A DNA stretch of 64,000 nucleotides from Flavobacteriaceae bacterium (GCA_031277535.1 JAITMD010000013.1:1-64000); one strand, 5' to 3'. Positions 43,663-52,352 are shown, numbered from the stretch's first letter. Made by a program: numbers and translations. Notes: generated from the sequence alone by a model not told the origin.

Positions 43663-44235
43663 ATGAATGGATTAATAAAAGGAATGCTTGCGTATTATCC
43701 TCTTTCAGACAAAACAATTGATTCGTTTGATTCAATTTGTGAAGAGATGAGTTATACTAAGAATGACTTTTTACTGAGAGCTGGAGAACTATGCAATTAT
43801 GTTTTTTATCTCAAAAAAGGGTTGTTAGGATATTACATTGATGATGAGAAGGGAGACAGTATTTATAAAATGTTTTTTGAGGAGCAAAGTGTAGTTACTG
43901 CTACAGTTGCTACTATTTTGGAAAAACCGAGTAGTTTTAATATTGTCGCCTTGGAAGATTGTGAGGTAATTCGTTACCCTGTTCGTACTTATAGAAGAAT
44001 GTTGGAAGAGTTTCCTGATTTAGCGATGTATCACATTCGTTATATTGAAGACAATTGGATTGTTGCTAAAGAACCTTTAGAAATTTCATTGAAAAGCGAA
44101 ACCGCCAAACAACGTTACTTACAATTGCAAGAACAGCCTTCGTTATTTAATAGACTAAAACAACATCATATTGCTTCTTATTTGGGAGTAACCCCAACGC
44201 AGGTAAGTCGTATTAGAAAAGAATTAAACCTGTAA
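43663..44235 (+). CDS. Crp/Fnr-family transcriptional regulator
   Basis: A 190-aa protein with an N-terminal cyclic-nucleotide-binding-like beta-roll (DFLLRAGELCNYVFYLKKGLLG) and a short C-terminal helix-turn-helix (HIASYLGVTPTQVSRIRKEL). No Fnr-type cysteine cluster is present. This short form is common in Bacteroidota, usually controlling one adjacent membrane-protein gene. It is 12 nt after kptA, possibly in the same transcript. The DUF2938 gene downstream is a likely target. Confidence 0.88.
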   Translation: MNGLIKGMLAYYPLSDKTIDSFDSICEEMSYTKNDFLLRAGELCNYVFYLKKGLLGYYIDDEKGDSIYKMFFEEQSVVTATVATILEKPSSFNIVALEDCEVIRYPVRTYRRMLEEFPDLAMYHIRYIEDNWIVAKEPLEISLKSETAKQRYLQLQEQPSLFNRLKQHHIASYLGVTPTQVSRIRKELNL

Positions 44236-44243
44236 AAAGAACT

Positions 44244-44272
44244 AAAACCCAAGCAAAAGGCTTGGTTTTTTT
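44244..44272 (+). terminator. Terminator of the Crp-type regulator gene
   Basis: AAAACCCAAGC-AAAAG-GCTTGGTTTTTTT with one bulged C, followed by a T tract. Confidence 0.8.
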
Positions 44273-44286
44273 ACTTTACTGTGATT

Positions 44287-44344
44287 TGTGCTATTTTACC
44301 TACTAATCGTTTAAGAACAAAAAGAAGAAAGCGTCCTAATTTTG
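44287..44344 (+). promoter_or_regulatory. Promoter module with upstream TGTGCTATTTT motif (DUF2938 gene)
   Basis: TGTGCTATTTT starts at 44287 and the -7 box TAATTTTG at 44337, exactly 50 nt apart. The same 11-mer and the same 50-nt spacing to TAACTTTG occur upstream of the thioredoxin gene (46104/46154). The positions between are also similar (CTAC after the motif and an AAGAAG-CG stretch before the -7 box), indicating a shared regulator. Confidence 0.65.
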
Positions 44345-44368
44345 TCATGTAATTATAAAACACAGATT

Positions 44369-44866
44369 ATGTCGGTAAGTATAACAATGATAGCATATGC
44401 CTTATTTGTAGGAATAGGAGCAACATTATTTATGGATCTATATGCTTTGGTAAATAAAAAAGTATTTAATATTCCTTCATTGGATTACGCTATTTTAGGA
44501 AGATGGATTGGTTATTTTAAAGAAGGACAGTTTACACATAACAATATATTGCTAACTCCTTCTATAAAAGGAGAACGAATAATAGGGTGGAGCGCTCATT
44601 ATTTGATAGGTATAACATTTGCTTTTGTATTATTAATAGTATCGGGTATTGAATGGGTAGCACACCCTACTTTTATCCCTGCTTTTCTGGTCGGAATATT
44701 GACTACAATAGCTCCTTTTTTTCTGATGCAACCAGCTTTTGGTTTTGGAATAGCAGCATCAAAAACACCAAAACCTACTGTTGCTCGTATGAGAAGTTTA
44801 ATGACACATGCTATTTATGGAATTGGATTATATGTTGCAGGTATCGTATTAAATGCGTTAATATAA
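44369..44866 (+). CDS. DUF2938 family membrane protein
   Basis: The ATG at 44369 gives 165 aa; an upstream TTG would add nine residues inside the promoter. There are four membrane spans (MIAYALFVGIGATLFMDLYA, HYLIGITFAFVLLIV, FLVGILTTIAPFFLM, YGIGLYVAGIVLNAL) and the family motifs GRWIGYFKEGQFTHN and PKPTVARMRSL. Function is unknown. It is commonly found beside Crp/Fnr-type regulators, as here. It shares its upstream motif with the thioredoxin gene, so a stress-response role is conceivable. Confidence 0.8.
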   Translation: MSVSITMIAYALFVGIGATLFMDLYALVNKKVFNIPSLDYAILGRWIGYFKEGQFTHNNILLTPSIKGERIIGWSAHYLIGITFAFVLLIVSGIEWVAHPTFIPAFLVGILTTIAPFFLMQPAFGFGIAASKTPKPTVARMRSLMTHAIYGIGLYVAGIVLNALI

Positions 44867-44936
44867 TAATTGAGAATTTGGTCAAAATATCCATTACCTT
44901 TACTTTAAGGTCAACTACTAAGAACTACTAAATCGC

Positions 44937-45896
44937 ATGAATGAAGAGCAATTGATTAAAGATATCAAAACGCCCCAAGAATTTATACAATTACATTTTC
45001 CAGAGCAAGAGCAGGCGCTTCAATGTATAGAGTGTAGCACTTTTAAATATAATACGGGAGAGGGGTTTTTAGAAATTTTCTCATTAGATGACTTACAAGC
45101 TTTTCCCAATCATTTTTTTGGAAGTCAAACCCGTAAGAAATTTTATATGATGGTCTTGATTACACAAGGTAGAATGGAAGAAATGATTGGACACAAAGAA
45201 TATGTGTTTGAAGCCAATCAGATGTACTTTGTTGCAGAAAATCAATTGCATTTGATTGAACGATGGAGCGAAGATTTAAAAGGAGTGATGTGTTTATTTG
45301 ACTCAGATTATTTTCTTCTTTGCTTGAAGCATCAGATAAAACTTAATAGTTTTCCGTTTTTTCAAGTAGGGCAACAACCTTATTTGAACTTGTCTGAAAA
45401 AGAAACAAGTATGATGGAACATCTGTTTTGGAAATTACAAAATGAAAAAGCACAGAAAAAAACATTCAATGACGATTTGTTGGTTCGCATGTTTTTGAAT
45501 ATTATTTTACTTGAAGCAGAGCGTATTTATAACCATAAAGATTCTAAAACACCTTTTGTATTATCGCGAAAAGAACAATTGGTAGCTAAGTTTCAATTGT
45601 TGGTAAATCAAAAAGCAATAGAGGTTAAGCAAGTAAGTGATTTTGCTACATTACTACATGTTCATCCTCATTATTTGAATGATGTAGTTAAAGAAGTAAC
45701 CAGTGAGTCTGCCAGTGCCTATATACACAAAGTATTGATAGAAGAAGCCAAGTCAAGATTGATACAAACTAATTATACCGTTTCTCAGATTGCTATGGAT
45801 TTGAACTTTACTGAAGAATCTTATTTTGGTCGGTTCTTTAAAAAACATACAGGGGTAACTCCTTTACACTATCGAAAAAAACATAAACAGCATTAA
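44937..45896 (+). CDS. AraC-family transcriptional regulator
   Basis: A 319-aa protein with an N-terminal cupin-like domain (KKFYMMVLITQGRMEEMIGH, FEANQMYFVAENQLHLIE) and a C-terminal AraC HTH pair (VSDFATLLHVHPHYLNDVVK and VSQIAMDLNFTEESYFGRFFKK, ending GVTPLHYRK). It lies between the DUF2938 and thioredoxin genes, whose promoters share a motif, so it is a prime candidate for the common regulator. The effector is unknown. Confidence 0.88.
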   Translation: MNEEQLIKDIKTPQEFIQLHFPEQEQALQCIECSTFKYNTGEGFLEIFSLDDLQAFPNHFFGSQTRKKFYMMVLITQGRMEEMIGHKEYVFEANQMYFVAENQLHLIERWSEDLKGVMCLFDSDYFLLCLKHQIKLNSFPFFQVGQQPYLNLSEKETSMMEHLFWKLQNEKAQKKTFNDDLLVRMFLNIILLEAERIYNHKDSKTPFVLSRKEQLVAKFQLLVNQKAIEVKQVSDFATLLHVHPHYLNDVVKEVTSESASAYIHKVLIEEAKSRLIQTNYTVSQIAMDLNFTEESYFGRFFKKHTGVTPLHYRKKHKQH

Positions 45897-45953
45897 TTGT
45901 ATAACAACACGCCATTGTTTTATAGTTTGTATAAGCTAAGATTAATGCTGTTT
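45884..45953 (+). terminator. Long-loop terminator after the AraC gene
   Basis: AAACAGCATTAAT (overlapping the stop codon) and ATTAATGCTGTTT form a 13-bp perfect stem with a 44-nt loop, followed by CTTTTCG. Confidence 0.6.
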
Positions 45954-46060
45954 CTTTTCGATTTTAATTTTGAATTGAGTGATTGTAATCATAGAGGTTA
46001 GTAGTGAATAGAGTACGTATATTTGAATAGTAACTCAGTTTTTAAGTTTATTTGTAGAAG

Positions 46061-46088
46061 CCTATCTAAATCATTAGATAGGTTTTTT
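46061..46088 (+). terminator. Terminator-like hairpin without an upstream gene
   Basis: CCTATCTAA-ATCA-TTAGATAGG followed by TTTTTT. No coding sequence lies between the AraC terminator and this hairpin, so it could end a short non-coding transcript or serve as a backup terminator for the AraC gene. Confidence 0.6.
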
Positions 46089-46103
46089 ATTGTATATGTG
46101 TAA

Positions 46104-46161
46104 TGTGCTATTTTGTCTACCATGAGTCTTAGATAAAATGAAGAAGCGAGGTCTAACTTTG
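46104..46161 (+). promoter_or_regulatory. Promoter module with upstream TGTGCTATTTT motif (thioredoxin gene)
   Basis: TGTGCTATTTT at 46104-46114 and -7 box TAACTTTG at 46154-46161, spaced as in the DUF2938 promoter at 44.3 kb. The ATG follows 26 nt after the -7 box. Confidence 0.65.
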
Positions 46162-46187
46162 TGTTGTTCAATTTAATTAGATAGAAA

Positions 46188-46481
46188 ATGAAATTAGAAG
46201 ACATTTTAAAAGAAACAGATAAGCCCGTATTGTTACAATTTTTCGCCGAATGGTGTGGTCCTTGTAAAATGCTGTCTCGTATAATAGACGATTCAATGGA
46301 TGCAATAACAGAACAAGTAGAATTAAAGCGTATTGATGTTGATGTTGATTCAGAACTGGCAGCAGAATTTTATGTTAGAGCTGTGCCAACTATGGTATTG
46401 GTCTCTCAGCGAGGAGATGTTTTGTGGAAACATACAGGTGTAATGCCAGCTCAAGATATTTTGAGAGAGTTAAAAAGATAA
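46188..46481 (+). CDS. Thioredoxin
   Basis: A 97-aa cytoplasmic thioredoxin with WCGPC active site (Cys23, Cys26) and the conserved cis-Pro in RAVPTMV. A typical C-terminal GDVLWKHTGVMPAQDILREL follows. It reduces protein disulfides. Slightly shorter than the housekeeping form (~105 aa) and located next to an AraC regulator, so it is probably an inducible stress copy. Its promoter shares a motif with that of the DUF2938 gene. Confidence 0.92.
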   Translation: MKLEDILKETDKPVLLQFFAEWCGPCKMLSRIIDDSMDAITEQVELKRIDVDVDSELAAEFYVRAVPTMVLVSQRGDVLWKHTGVMPAQDILRELKR

Positions 46482-46641
46482 GTTATTGATAGATACTGTT
46501 GATGTATTTAATCAAGTAGATAAAGTAAGAAGTCAACATATGTAAAGAAATAACGGTTAAATAAGAATTACTTTCGTAGAGAAATTTTATAACAGACCAT
46601 TATAGTATCGCGGACTATAGTAGGGCATAAAAGTGAAAAAT

Positions 46642-47454
46642 ATGAATAGTAAGTATTTATTTAGTATGTTGTTTCTTTTTTTCTTTACAAGCATTTTTTC
46701 TGCTGAAATAAAAAGAGAACAAGTTTATAGTCTTTCAATGAAGAAAGAATTACCTATTGTTATTGTTCATCCTGACAAGGGAAACAGTCAAACATTTAAT
46801 ACAATATATGTTTTACATGGATTTAGTGGTAATGCAGAACGCACACTGTTAAGTGATTTTCCAAATGTAGCAACCTTAGCAGATCAAACGCAAACTATTT
46901 TTGTTTTGGTAGATGGAAATTATAGCAGTTGGTATGTAGATAGTCCTTTAAAAAAGGATTCGCAATATCAAACTTTTATAGGGAAAGAATTAGTAGAGTA
47001 TATTGATTCAAATTTTGCTACCAAAAAGGATAAAGAGCATAGAGGGATAATCGGATGGAGTATGGGAGGCTATGGAGCTATCAATATCGGTGTAACATAT
47101 CATACGGTGTTTGGAGCAGTAGGAAGTGTATGTGGAGCATTAGATTTTTCTGCATTTGAACAATTGTATAAAAAGTATCAGATAGATCAAGTATTAGGTC
47201 CTTTGGAAACAGTAGCGAATACTTTTAAAACAAAGTATAAGATTGATAGAATGAAAGAAAGTAACCAATTCTATGTTGTGGATTGTGGTACAGAAGATCC
47301 TCTGTTACGTCTCAACCAAGATTTTCATCAGAGATTAGTAGAGCACAGAGTACCACATATTTATATAGAGCAATTAGGGAAGCATGACACTGCTTATTGG
47401 TCTGTAGTGTTGACAAACCAAGTGGTTTTATTCTCAAATTATTTTAAGAACTAA
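46642..47454 (+). CDS. Exported esterase of the esterase D / alpha-beta hydrolase family
   Basis: The ATG at 46642 gives 270 aa with a signal peptide (FSMLFLFFFTSIFSA). Alpha/beta hydrolase features are TIYVLHGFSGNAERTL (oxyanion region), nucleophile Ser140 in GWSMGGYGA, Asp in DCGTEDPLL and His in GKHDTAYW. This matches the putative esterase family (esterase D, Mycobacterial antigen 85-like fold). It probably hydrolyses carboxyl esters in the periplasm or outside. Its own terminator follows. Confidence 0.85.
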   Translation: MNSKYLFSMLFLFFFTSIFSAEIKREQVYSLSMKKELPIVIVHPDKGNSQTFNTIYVLHGFSGNAERTLLSDFPNVATLADQTQTIFVLVDGNYSSWYVDSPLKKDSQYQTFIGKELVEYIDSNFATKKDKEHRGIIGWSMGGYGAINIGVTYHTVFGAVGSVCGALDFSAFEQLYKKYQIDQVLGPLETVANTFKTKYKIDRMKESNQFYVVDCGTEDPLLRLNQDFHQRLVEHRVPHIYIEQLGKHDTAYWSVVLTNQVVLFSNYFKN

Positions 47455-47470
47455 CAGTTAAAAACAAGTA

Positions 47471-47506
47471 AAAGCTTTAAGAGATATTTCTCTTGAAGCT
47501 TTTTTT
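47471..47506 (+). terminator. Terminator of the esterase gene
   Basis: AAAGCTTTAAGAGA-TATT-TCTCTTGAAGCTTT (one G-T pair) followed by TTTTT. Confidence 0.8.
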
Positions 47507-47550
47507 ATGACAGAAAAAATGTTTTTACTTTGTAAGGATAAATAGAAAAT

Positions 47551-49227
47551 ATGAGAAAAATAGTTTTAACAGCCTTTATTCTTTGTGGTACTGCATGGCA
47601 AATTTTTGCACAAACTCCAGAATCATTTAAAAACGGAGTGATTGTGTCTGCACATCCAGAGGCAAGTAAAGTAGGAGTTGAAATACTTAAAAAAGGTGGT
47701 AATGCCATTGATGCAGCTGTTGCTGTAGAATTGGCTTTGGCAGTAGTTTATCCCAATGCAGGTAATATTGGAGGTGGAGGTTTTATGGTGTATCGAGATG
47801 CAAAAGGAAAAGTAGATGCTTTGGATTATAGAGAAAAGGCACCTGCACAAGCCAGAGAAAATATGTATTGGGGAGGAGATGGAAAAGCTATTACAGAATT
47901 AAGCATGAGAGGTGCTTTGGCCAGTGGAGTACCTGGTACAATAGATGGAATGGTAAAAGCTCATGCAAAATATGGCTCATTGCCTTGGGTAGATTTGGTT
48001 CAGCCTGCGATAGATTTAGCAGCTAAAGGTTTTGTTATAACAGAAAAACAAGCAGTAGAATTGACAAAATATCATGAAGCTTTTGTCAAGTACAGTACAG
48101 AAGGTACAGCTTTAACAACAAAAGAGACGTGGAAAGCAGGAGATCTACTTATACAAAGTAATTTGGCTGAAACATTAAAACGCGTACAAAAAGAGGGACG
48201 AAAAGGGTTTTACGAAGGGAAAACCGCCGAATTAATTGTTTCTGAGATGCAACGTGGCAATGGAATGATGACTTTGGCCGACTTGAAAAATTATGAAGCA
48301 GTGTGGCGTACTCCTATTGTAGGGGAATATATGGGGATGAAGGTGATTTCGATGCCTCCTCCAAGTAGTGGAGGTATTGCGTTGATTGCTTTGTTTCAAT
48401 CTATAGAAAAATATCCTTTAACAAAATGGGGTTTTCAGTCTGAAAAAACAGTTCAGGTAATGGTAGAAGCAGAGCGTAGAGTGTATGCTGACCGCGCGGA
48501 ACATTTAGGAGATCCTGATTTTTGGAAAGTTCCTCAAAAACAATTAACAACTAAAGCATATAACGTAGAGCGTATGCAATCTATGTCATTTGAGCAAGCA
48601 ACTAAGAGTAGTGTAATTAAGGCTGGGGAATTGACAGGCCATGAGAGTGATGAGACTACACATTATTGTGTTGTGGATAAATGGGGAAATGCAGTTTCTG
48701 CTACAACTACTTTGAATGATTCATATGGTTCAAAAACAATTGTCGGAGGAGCTGGTTTTTTGCTTAATAATGAGATGGATGATTTTTCAGTAAAACCAGG
48801 GACACCTAATATGTATGGATTGATAGGAGGAAAGGCAAATGCAATAGAAGGGAATAAGCGTATGTTGAGTTCTATGTCGCCAACAATTATTGAAAAGAAA
48901 GGAAAATTGTATATGGTCGTGGGTACACCAGGCGGATCTACTATTATTACCTCTGTGTTTCAAACAATTTTGAATGTAACAGCGTTTGGTATGAATATGC
49001 AAGAGGCTGTTGCTGCACCTCGTTTTCATCACCAATGGTTGCCAGACCAGGTTGATTATGAACCTAACGCAATTGATGGTAAGGTTAGACAAGGTTTGGA
49101 ACAGAAAGGATATTTATTGAAGGAGCGTAAACCTTATGGAAGAGTAGAAGGTATTTTGGTTAACAAAGATGGGAGTTACCAAGCAGGAGCTGATCCGAGA
49201 GGAGATGATGTTGCTAAAGGGTATTAA
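47551..49227 (+). CDS. ggt: Gamma-glutamyltransferase
   Basis: A 558-aa exported precursor (signal MRKIVLTAFILCGTAWQIFAQ). The autoprocessing and nucleophilic Thr369 is in DETTHYCVVD, starting the small subunit. Substrate-binding residues lie in DYREKAPAQA, GVPGTIDGM, LNNEMDDFS and the glycine loop SSMSPTI. The enzyme cleaves the gamma-glutamyl bond of glutathione and transfers or hydrolyses it in the periplasm. All expected motifs are intact. Confidence 0.95.
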   Translation: MRKIVLTAFILCGTAWQIFAQTPESFKNGVIVSAHPEASKVGVEILKKGGNAIDAAVAVELALAVVYPNAGNIGGGGFMVYRDAKGKVDALDYREKAPAQARENMYWGGDGKAITELSMRGALASGVPGTIDGMVKAHAKYGSLPWVDLVQPAIDLAAKGFVITEKQAVELTKYHEAFVKYSTEGTALTTKETWKAGDLLIQSNLAETLKRVQKEGRKGFYEGKTAELIVSEMQRGNGMMTLADLKNYEAVWRTPIVGEYMGMKVISMPPPSSGGIALIALFQSIEKYPLTKWGFQSEKTVQVMVEAERRVYADRAEHLGDPDFWKVPQKQLTTKAYNVERMQSMSFEQATKSSVIKAGELTGHESDETTHYCVVDKWGNAVSATTTLNDSYGSKTIVGGAGFLLNNEMDDFSVKPGTPNMYGLIGGKANAIEGNKRMLSSMSPTIIEKKGKLYMVVGTPGGSTIITSVFQTILNVTAFGMNMQEAVAAPRFHHQWLPDQVDYEPNAIDGKVRQGLEQKGYLLKERKPYGRVEGILVNKDGSYQAGADPRGDDVAKGY

Positions 49228-49245
49228 GAAAAAACAGAGAAATTT

Positions 49246-49279
49246 AAAAAGTCTTTCCATTTTGGAAAGACTTTTTTTT
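49246..49279 (+). terminator. Terminator of ggt
   Basis: AAAAAGTCTTTCC-ATTTT-GGAAAGACTTTTT, a 13-bp perfect stem with a T tract, 19 nt after the stop. Confidence 0.88.
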
Positions 49280-49958
49280 GTACCTGTAAAAAAGAGCCAA
49301 TAATTTTCTACAGCTTAGTAAAATCATTGGTTTTGAGTGGATAATGTATGATAGTTTTTGTTTTTTATTGCGTGTATTCAAAAATGATGTCATTTAGTAA
49401 AAGATTAATTTTTTAAAGAGTTATTGTTCTATTGGTGTTGTTCAATGAAACGAGAAGATAGGGTGCAAAAGCTTAATTATTAATTAGCGGTATAGAACAT
49501 AAAAGTAGTGTGTCGTATTAGGCTACTTCTGAATCTGGAGGAAAGCAGTTAAACTAAAAAAACAGGTTGCTATTTTAAGAGAATTAGTAATGACAAGGAA
49601 GTAACGTTTAATAAGTTGTTTCTTGATGGTCATCGATTGGTTTTAATATTACTGTAAGCATAGTGCAAGCATAGTGTAAGCATAGTGTAAGTATAAGAAC
49701 CTTAAAAAATAATACTTAAACTATACTTGGATAATAATTGCACTATGCTTACAATGAGATGAAAATAAAAGGTTTGTAGTACTTCTTAAGAGGGTAGATT
49801 AAAAGCGAAAAGTAAATACATTGTATTTTCTTTAAAGGGAAGAGAATAAAAATGGATAAATTGTTATAGCAGTAATTTAATTCTTAAAAATAATGTTAAT
49901 GTCTGTTTGAACATATAAAAGGCTTAAGAGAAAAATATGAATATAGAATAAGTTGCGT
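49280..49958. other. Gene-free ~680-bp region between ggt and yaaA
   Basis: No coding sequence was recognised. It contains the 11-bp repeat array described separately, and the yaaA promoter follows at its right edge. The remainder is AT-rich without evident structure. Confidence 0.5.
49653..49753. repeat. 11-bp tandem repeat array with inverted copies
   Basis: Four tandem units of TGTAAGCATAG lie at 49653-49696 (second with TGC, fourth TGTAAGTATAA). TTGCACTATGCTTACA at 49738-49753 is the exact reverse complement of the first 16 bases of the array. Between them CTTAAACTATACTTGG is a degenerate inverted pair. The array can fold into a cruciform or hairpin and resembles iterons or a short mobile repeat family. 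Confidence 0.75.
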
Positions 49959-49966
49959 TATATTTG
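49959..49966 (+). promoter_or_regulatory. -7 promoter element for yaaA
   Basis: TATATTTG ends 19 nt before the ATG at 49986 and lies inside the longer alternative frame, which supports the shorter start. Confidence 0.6.
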
Positions 49967-49985
49967 GAAAGCAAAAAAGAAAATT

Positions 49986-50753
49986 ATGAAGATTGTAATA
50001 TCACCTGCAAAGAGTTTGGACTACACTACTGCGTTGCCTACAACAAAGGAAAGTCAACCAGATTTTTTGAAAGAAGCAAAGGTAATTAATGAAGTTTTAA
50101 AAACTAAAACACCTCAAGATCTTGGTGATTTAATGAAAATATCAACTGCCTTGTCTGATTTGAATTGGCAACGCAATCAAGATCGTACATTTAAACAAAA
50201 TAAGGGAAATAAAGCTGACTTTAGACCAGCGGTGTATGCATTTAATGGAGATGTATATGCAGGGTTAGATGCTTATTCTCTAACGACTGATAAATTAGAT
50301 GTTTTAGAGCAAAAACTTCGTATTTTATCAGGATTATATGGTTTGTTAAAGCCTTTTGATAGTATTGAACCTTATCGCTTAGAGATGGGAACTAAGATGG
50401 CTGTAGGGACTTCTAAAAATCTATATGAATTTTGGAAACCAATTGTAGCCAATGCCTTAAATAAACAAATGGAAAAAGGAGAACTATTGGTTAATTTGGC
50501 AAGTACAGAATATTTTAGTGCTATTGATAAGAAAGTTTTGAAAGCTAATTTGGTTACACCTGATTTTAAAGAATTGAGAGATGGAAAGTTGAAGGTGATT
50601 AGTTTTTTTGCAAAAAAAGCAAGAGGGATGATGGTGCGTTATATCATTGATAATAATATTGAGGATATAGAAGGATTAAAAGGATTTAATATCGAAGGCT
50701 ATGGTTTTAGTGAAGAGCATTCGAAGAACAACAATTTAGTATTTATTAGATAA
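49986..50753 (+). CDS. yaaA: Peroxide stress protein YaaA (DUF328)
   Basis: The ATG at 49986 gives 255 aa starting MKIVISPAKSLDY, the conserved YaaA N-terminus. Other family marks are RPAVYAFNGDVYAGLDA, LRILSGLYGLLKPFD, PYRLEMGTK, LVNLASTEYF and FFAKKARGMMVRYII. In E. coli it is OxyR-induced, limits intracellular iron and binds DNA. The longer frame starting at 49953 overlaps the promoter. It is followed 24 bp later by hutH in the same direction. Confidence 0.93.
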   Translation: MKIVISPAKSLDYTTALPTTKESQPDFLKEAKVINEVLKTKTPQDLGDLMKISTALSDLNWQRNQDRTFKQNKGNKADFRPAVYAFNGDVYAGLDAYSLTTDKLDVLEQKLRILSGLYGLLKPFDSIEPYRLEMGTKMAVGTSKNLYEFWKPIVANALNKQMEKGELLVNLASTEYFSAIDKKVLKANLVTPDFKELRDGKLKVISFFAKKARGMMVRYIIDNNIEDIEGLKGFNIEGYGFSEEHSKNNNLVFIR

Positions 50754-50777
50754 TTACATATATACCCCTACAAAATT

Positions 50778-52280
50778 ATGGATACAGTACATTACATTAG
50801 TTCAGATGTATTTACGATTGAAAAATTAAATGAGATTATCACTCAAGGTCAAAAAATACAATTATCAGAAGAGGCACGTGCCAATATAGAAAACTGTCGT
50901 TTGTATTTAGATAAAAAGATGGAAACACAAGCAACACCAATTTATGGTATTAATACTGGATTTGGTTCGCTTTGCAATGTAAAGATAGATAATGACAACT
51001 TGAGCAAACTTCAAGAAAACTTAATGAAATCACATGCTTGTGGTACTGGAGAATTAGTACCAGCGCAAATAGTGAAGATTATGTTGCTTTTGAAAGTTAA
51101 ATCATTGAGTTATGGTAATTCAGGTGTGCAATTGGAAACAGTTGAGCGCTTGATTGATTTTTATAATAATGACGTTTTACCAGTAGTGTACAACCAAGGG
51201 TCGTTGGGAGCATCTGGAGACTTAGCTCCATTAGCTCATTTAACATTACCTTTGATTGGTGAAGGAGAAGTTTATTGTGATGGATTCCGTCAGCCAGCTC
51301 ATAAGGTTTTAGCTAAATTTGGTTGGGAACCTATTAAGTTGAAATCAAAAGAAGGATTAGCACTGTTGAATGGAACACAGTTTATGAGTTCTTATGGATG
51401 CTATGTGTTGATTAAAGCGATGCGTTTGTCTTATTTAGCAGACGTAATTGGTGCAGTATCATTAGAAGGGTTTGACGGTAGAATTGAACCATTTAACGAA
51501 TTAATTCACTATGTACGCCCTCATAAAGGACAGATTGAAACAGCACAATTCTTTAATGAAATTTTGGAAGGATCAGAATTAATTGGTCGTCCAAAAGAAC
51601 ACGTGCAAGATCCATATTCTTTTAGATGTATTCCTCAAGTACATGGTGCATCAAAAGATGCAATAGGATATGTGAATCGCGTATTTAAGACAGAGATTAA
51701 CTCTGTAACAGATAATCCAAACATTTTCCATAAAGAAGATATTATTGTGTCAGGAGGAAATTTCCATGGACAACCTTTAGCTTTAGCTTTAGACTTTTTA
51801 GGAATTGCAATGGCTGAATTGGGAAGTATCTCAGAAAGAAGAACGTACCAATTGATTTCAGGATTAAGAGGATTACCTCCTTTCTTGGTGTCTGATCCAG
51901 GGCTGAACTCAGGGTTTATGATTCCTCAATATACAGCAGCAAGCATTGTAAGTCAGAATAAACAATTGGCTACTCCAGCAAGTGTTGATAGCATCGTGTC
52001 AAGTAATGGACAAGAAGATCACGTGAGTATGGGGTCTAATGGAGCTACTAAAGCATTGCGTATCGTAGATAATTTGGAGCGTGTTTTGGCGATTGAATTA
52101 CTAAATGCAGCTCAAGCTTTAGATTTTAGACGTCCTGCTAAATCAAGTGAGTTCATTGAAGCATTTGTAAAAGCATACAGAGAAGAAGTTTCTTTTGTTG
52201 GTGAAGATCGTATTTTACATTATGATATTGAAAAATCAGTACGCTTCTTAGATTCTTTTCAAATTGAATTAGAAGACTAA
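50778..52280 (+). CDS. hutH: Histidine ammonia-lyase
   Basis: A 500-aa enzyme. The MIO cofactor-forming triad Ala145-Ser146-Gly147 is in GSLGASGDLAPLAHL. Other markers are YGINTGFGSL (catalytic Tyr), NGTQFM, QDPYSFRCIPQVHGAS and FHGQPLALA. It deaminates histidine to urocanate, the first step of histidine use. No hutU, hutI or hutG is adjacent, so the rest of the pathway is elsewhere. Tyrosine ammonia-lyase cannot be fully excluded but the His-type selectivity region fits. Confidence 0.92.
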   Translation: MDTVHYISSDVFTIEKLNEIITQGQKIQLSEEARANIENCRLYLDKKMETQATPIYGINTGFGSLCNVKIDNDNLSKLQENLMKSHACGTGELVPAQIVKIMLLLKVKSLSYGNSGVQLETVERLIDFYNNDVLPVVYNQGSLGASGDLAPLAHLTLPLIGEGEVYCDGFRQPAHKVLAKFGWEPIKLKSKEGLALLNGTQFMSSYGCYVLIKAMRLSYLADVIGAVSLEGFDGRIEPFNELIHYVRPHKGQIETAQFFNEILEGSELIGRPKEHVQDPYSFRCIPQVHGASKDAIGYVNRVFKTEINSVTDNPNIFHKEDIIVSGGNFHGQPLALALDFLGIAMAELGSISERRTYQLISGLRGLPPFLVSDPGLNSGFMIPQYTAASIVSQNKQLATPASVDSIVSSNGQEDHVSMGSNGATKALRIVDNLERVLAIELLNAAQALDFRRPAKSSEFIEAFVKAYREEVSFVGEDRILHYDIEKSVRFLDSFQIELED

Positions 52281-52298
52281 TAAGAATTGATAATTATA

Positions 52299-52342
52299 AA
52301 AAAAGTCCTCTCTTTTTATGAAAGAAAAGAGAGGACTTTTTT
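52299..52342 (+). terminator. Terminator of hutH
   Basis: AAAAAAGTCCTCTCTTTT and AAAAGAGAGGACTTTTTT, an 18-bp perfect stem around TATGAAAG. The ATG at 52318 lies in the loop, which argues against it as a real start of the next gene. Confidence 0.9.
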
Positions 52343-52352
52343 ATTATATTGT

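Noticed and set aside
44653..44931. 92-codon frame overlapping the DUF2938 gene
   Set aside because: Out-of-frame shadow rich in Ser/Phe/Cys without homology features; the DUF2938 frame is clearly coding.
45998..46204. 68-codon minus-strand frame before thioredoxin
   Set aside because: Contains the orphan terminator and the thioredoxin promoter; no ribosome-binding signal or domain.
49653..49696. CRISPR array
   Set aside because: The 11-bp units are directly adjacent without spacers and no cas genes are present.
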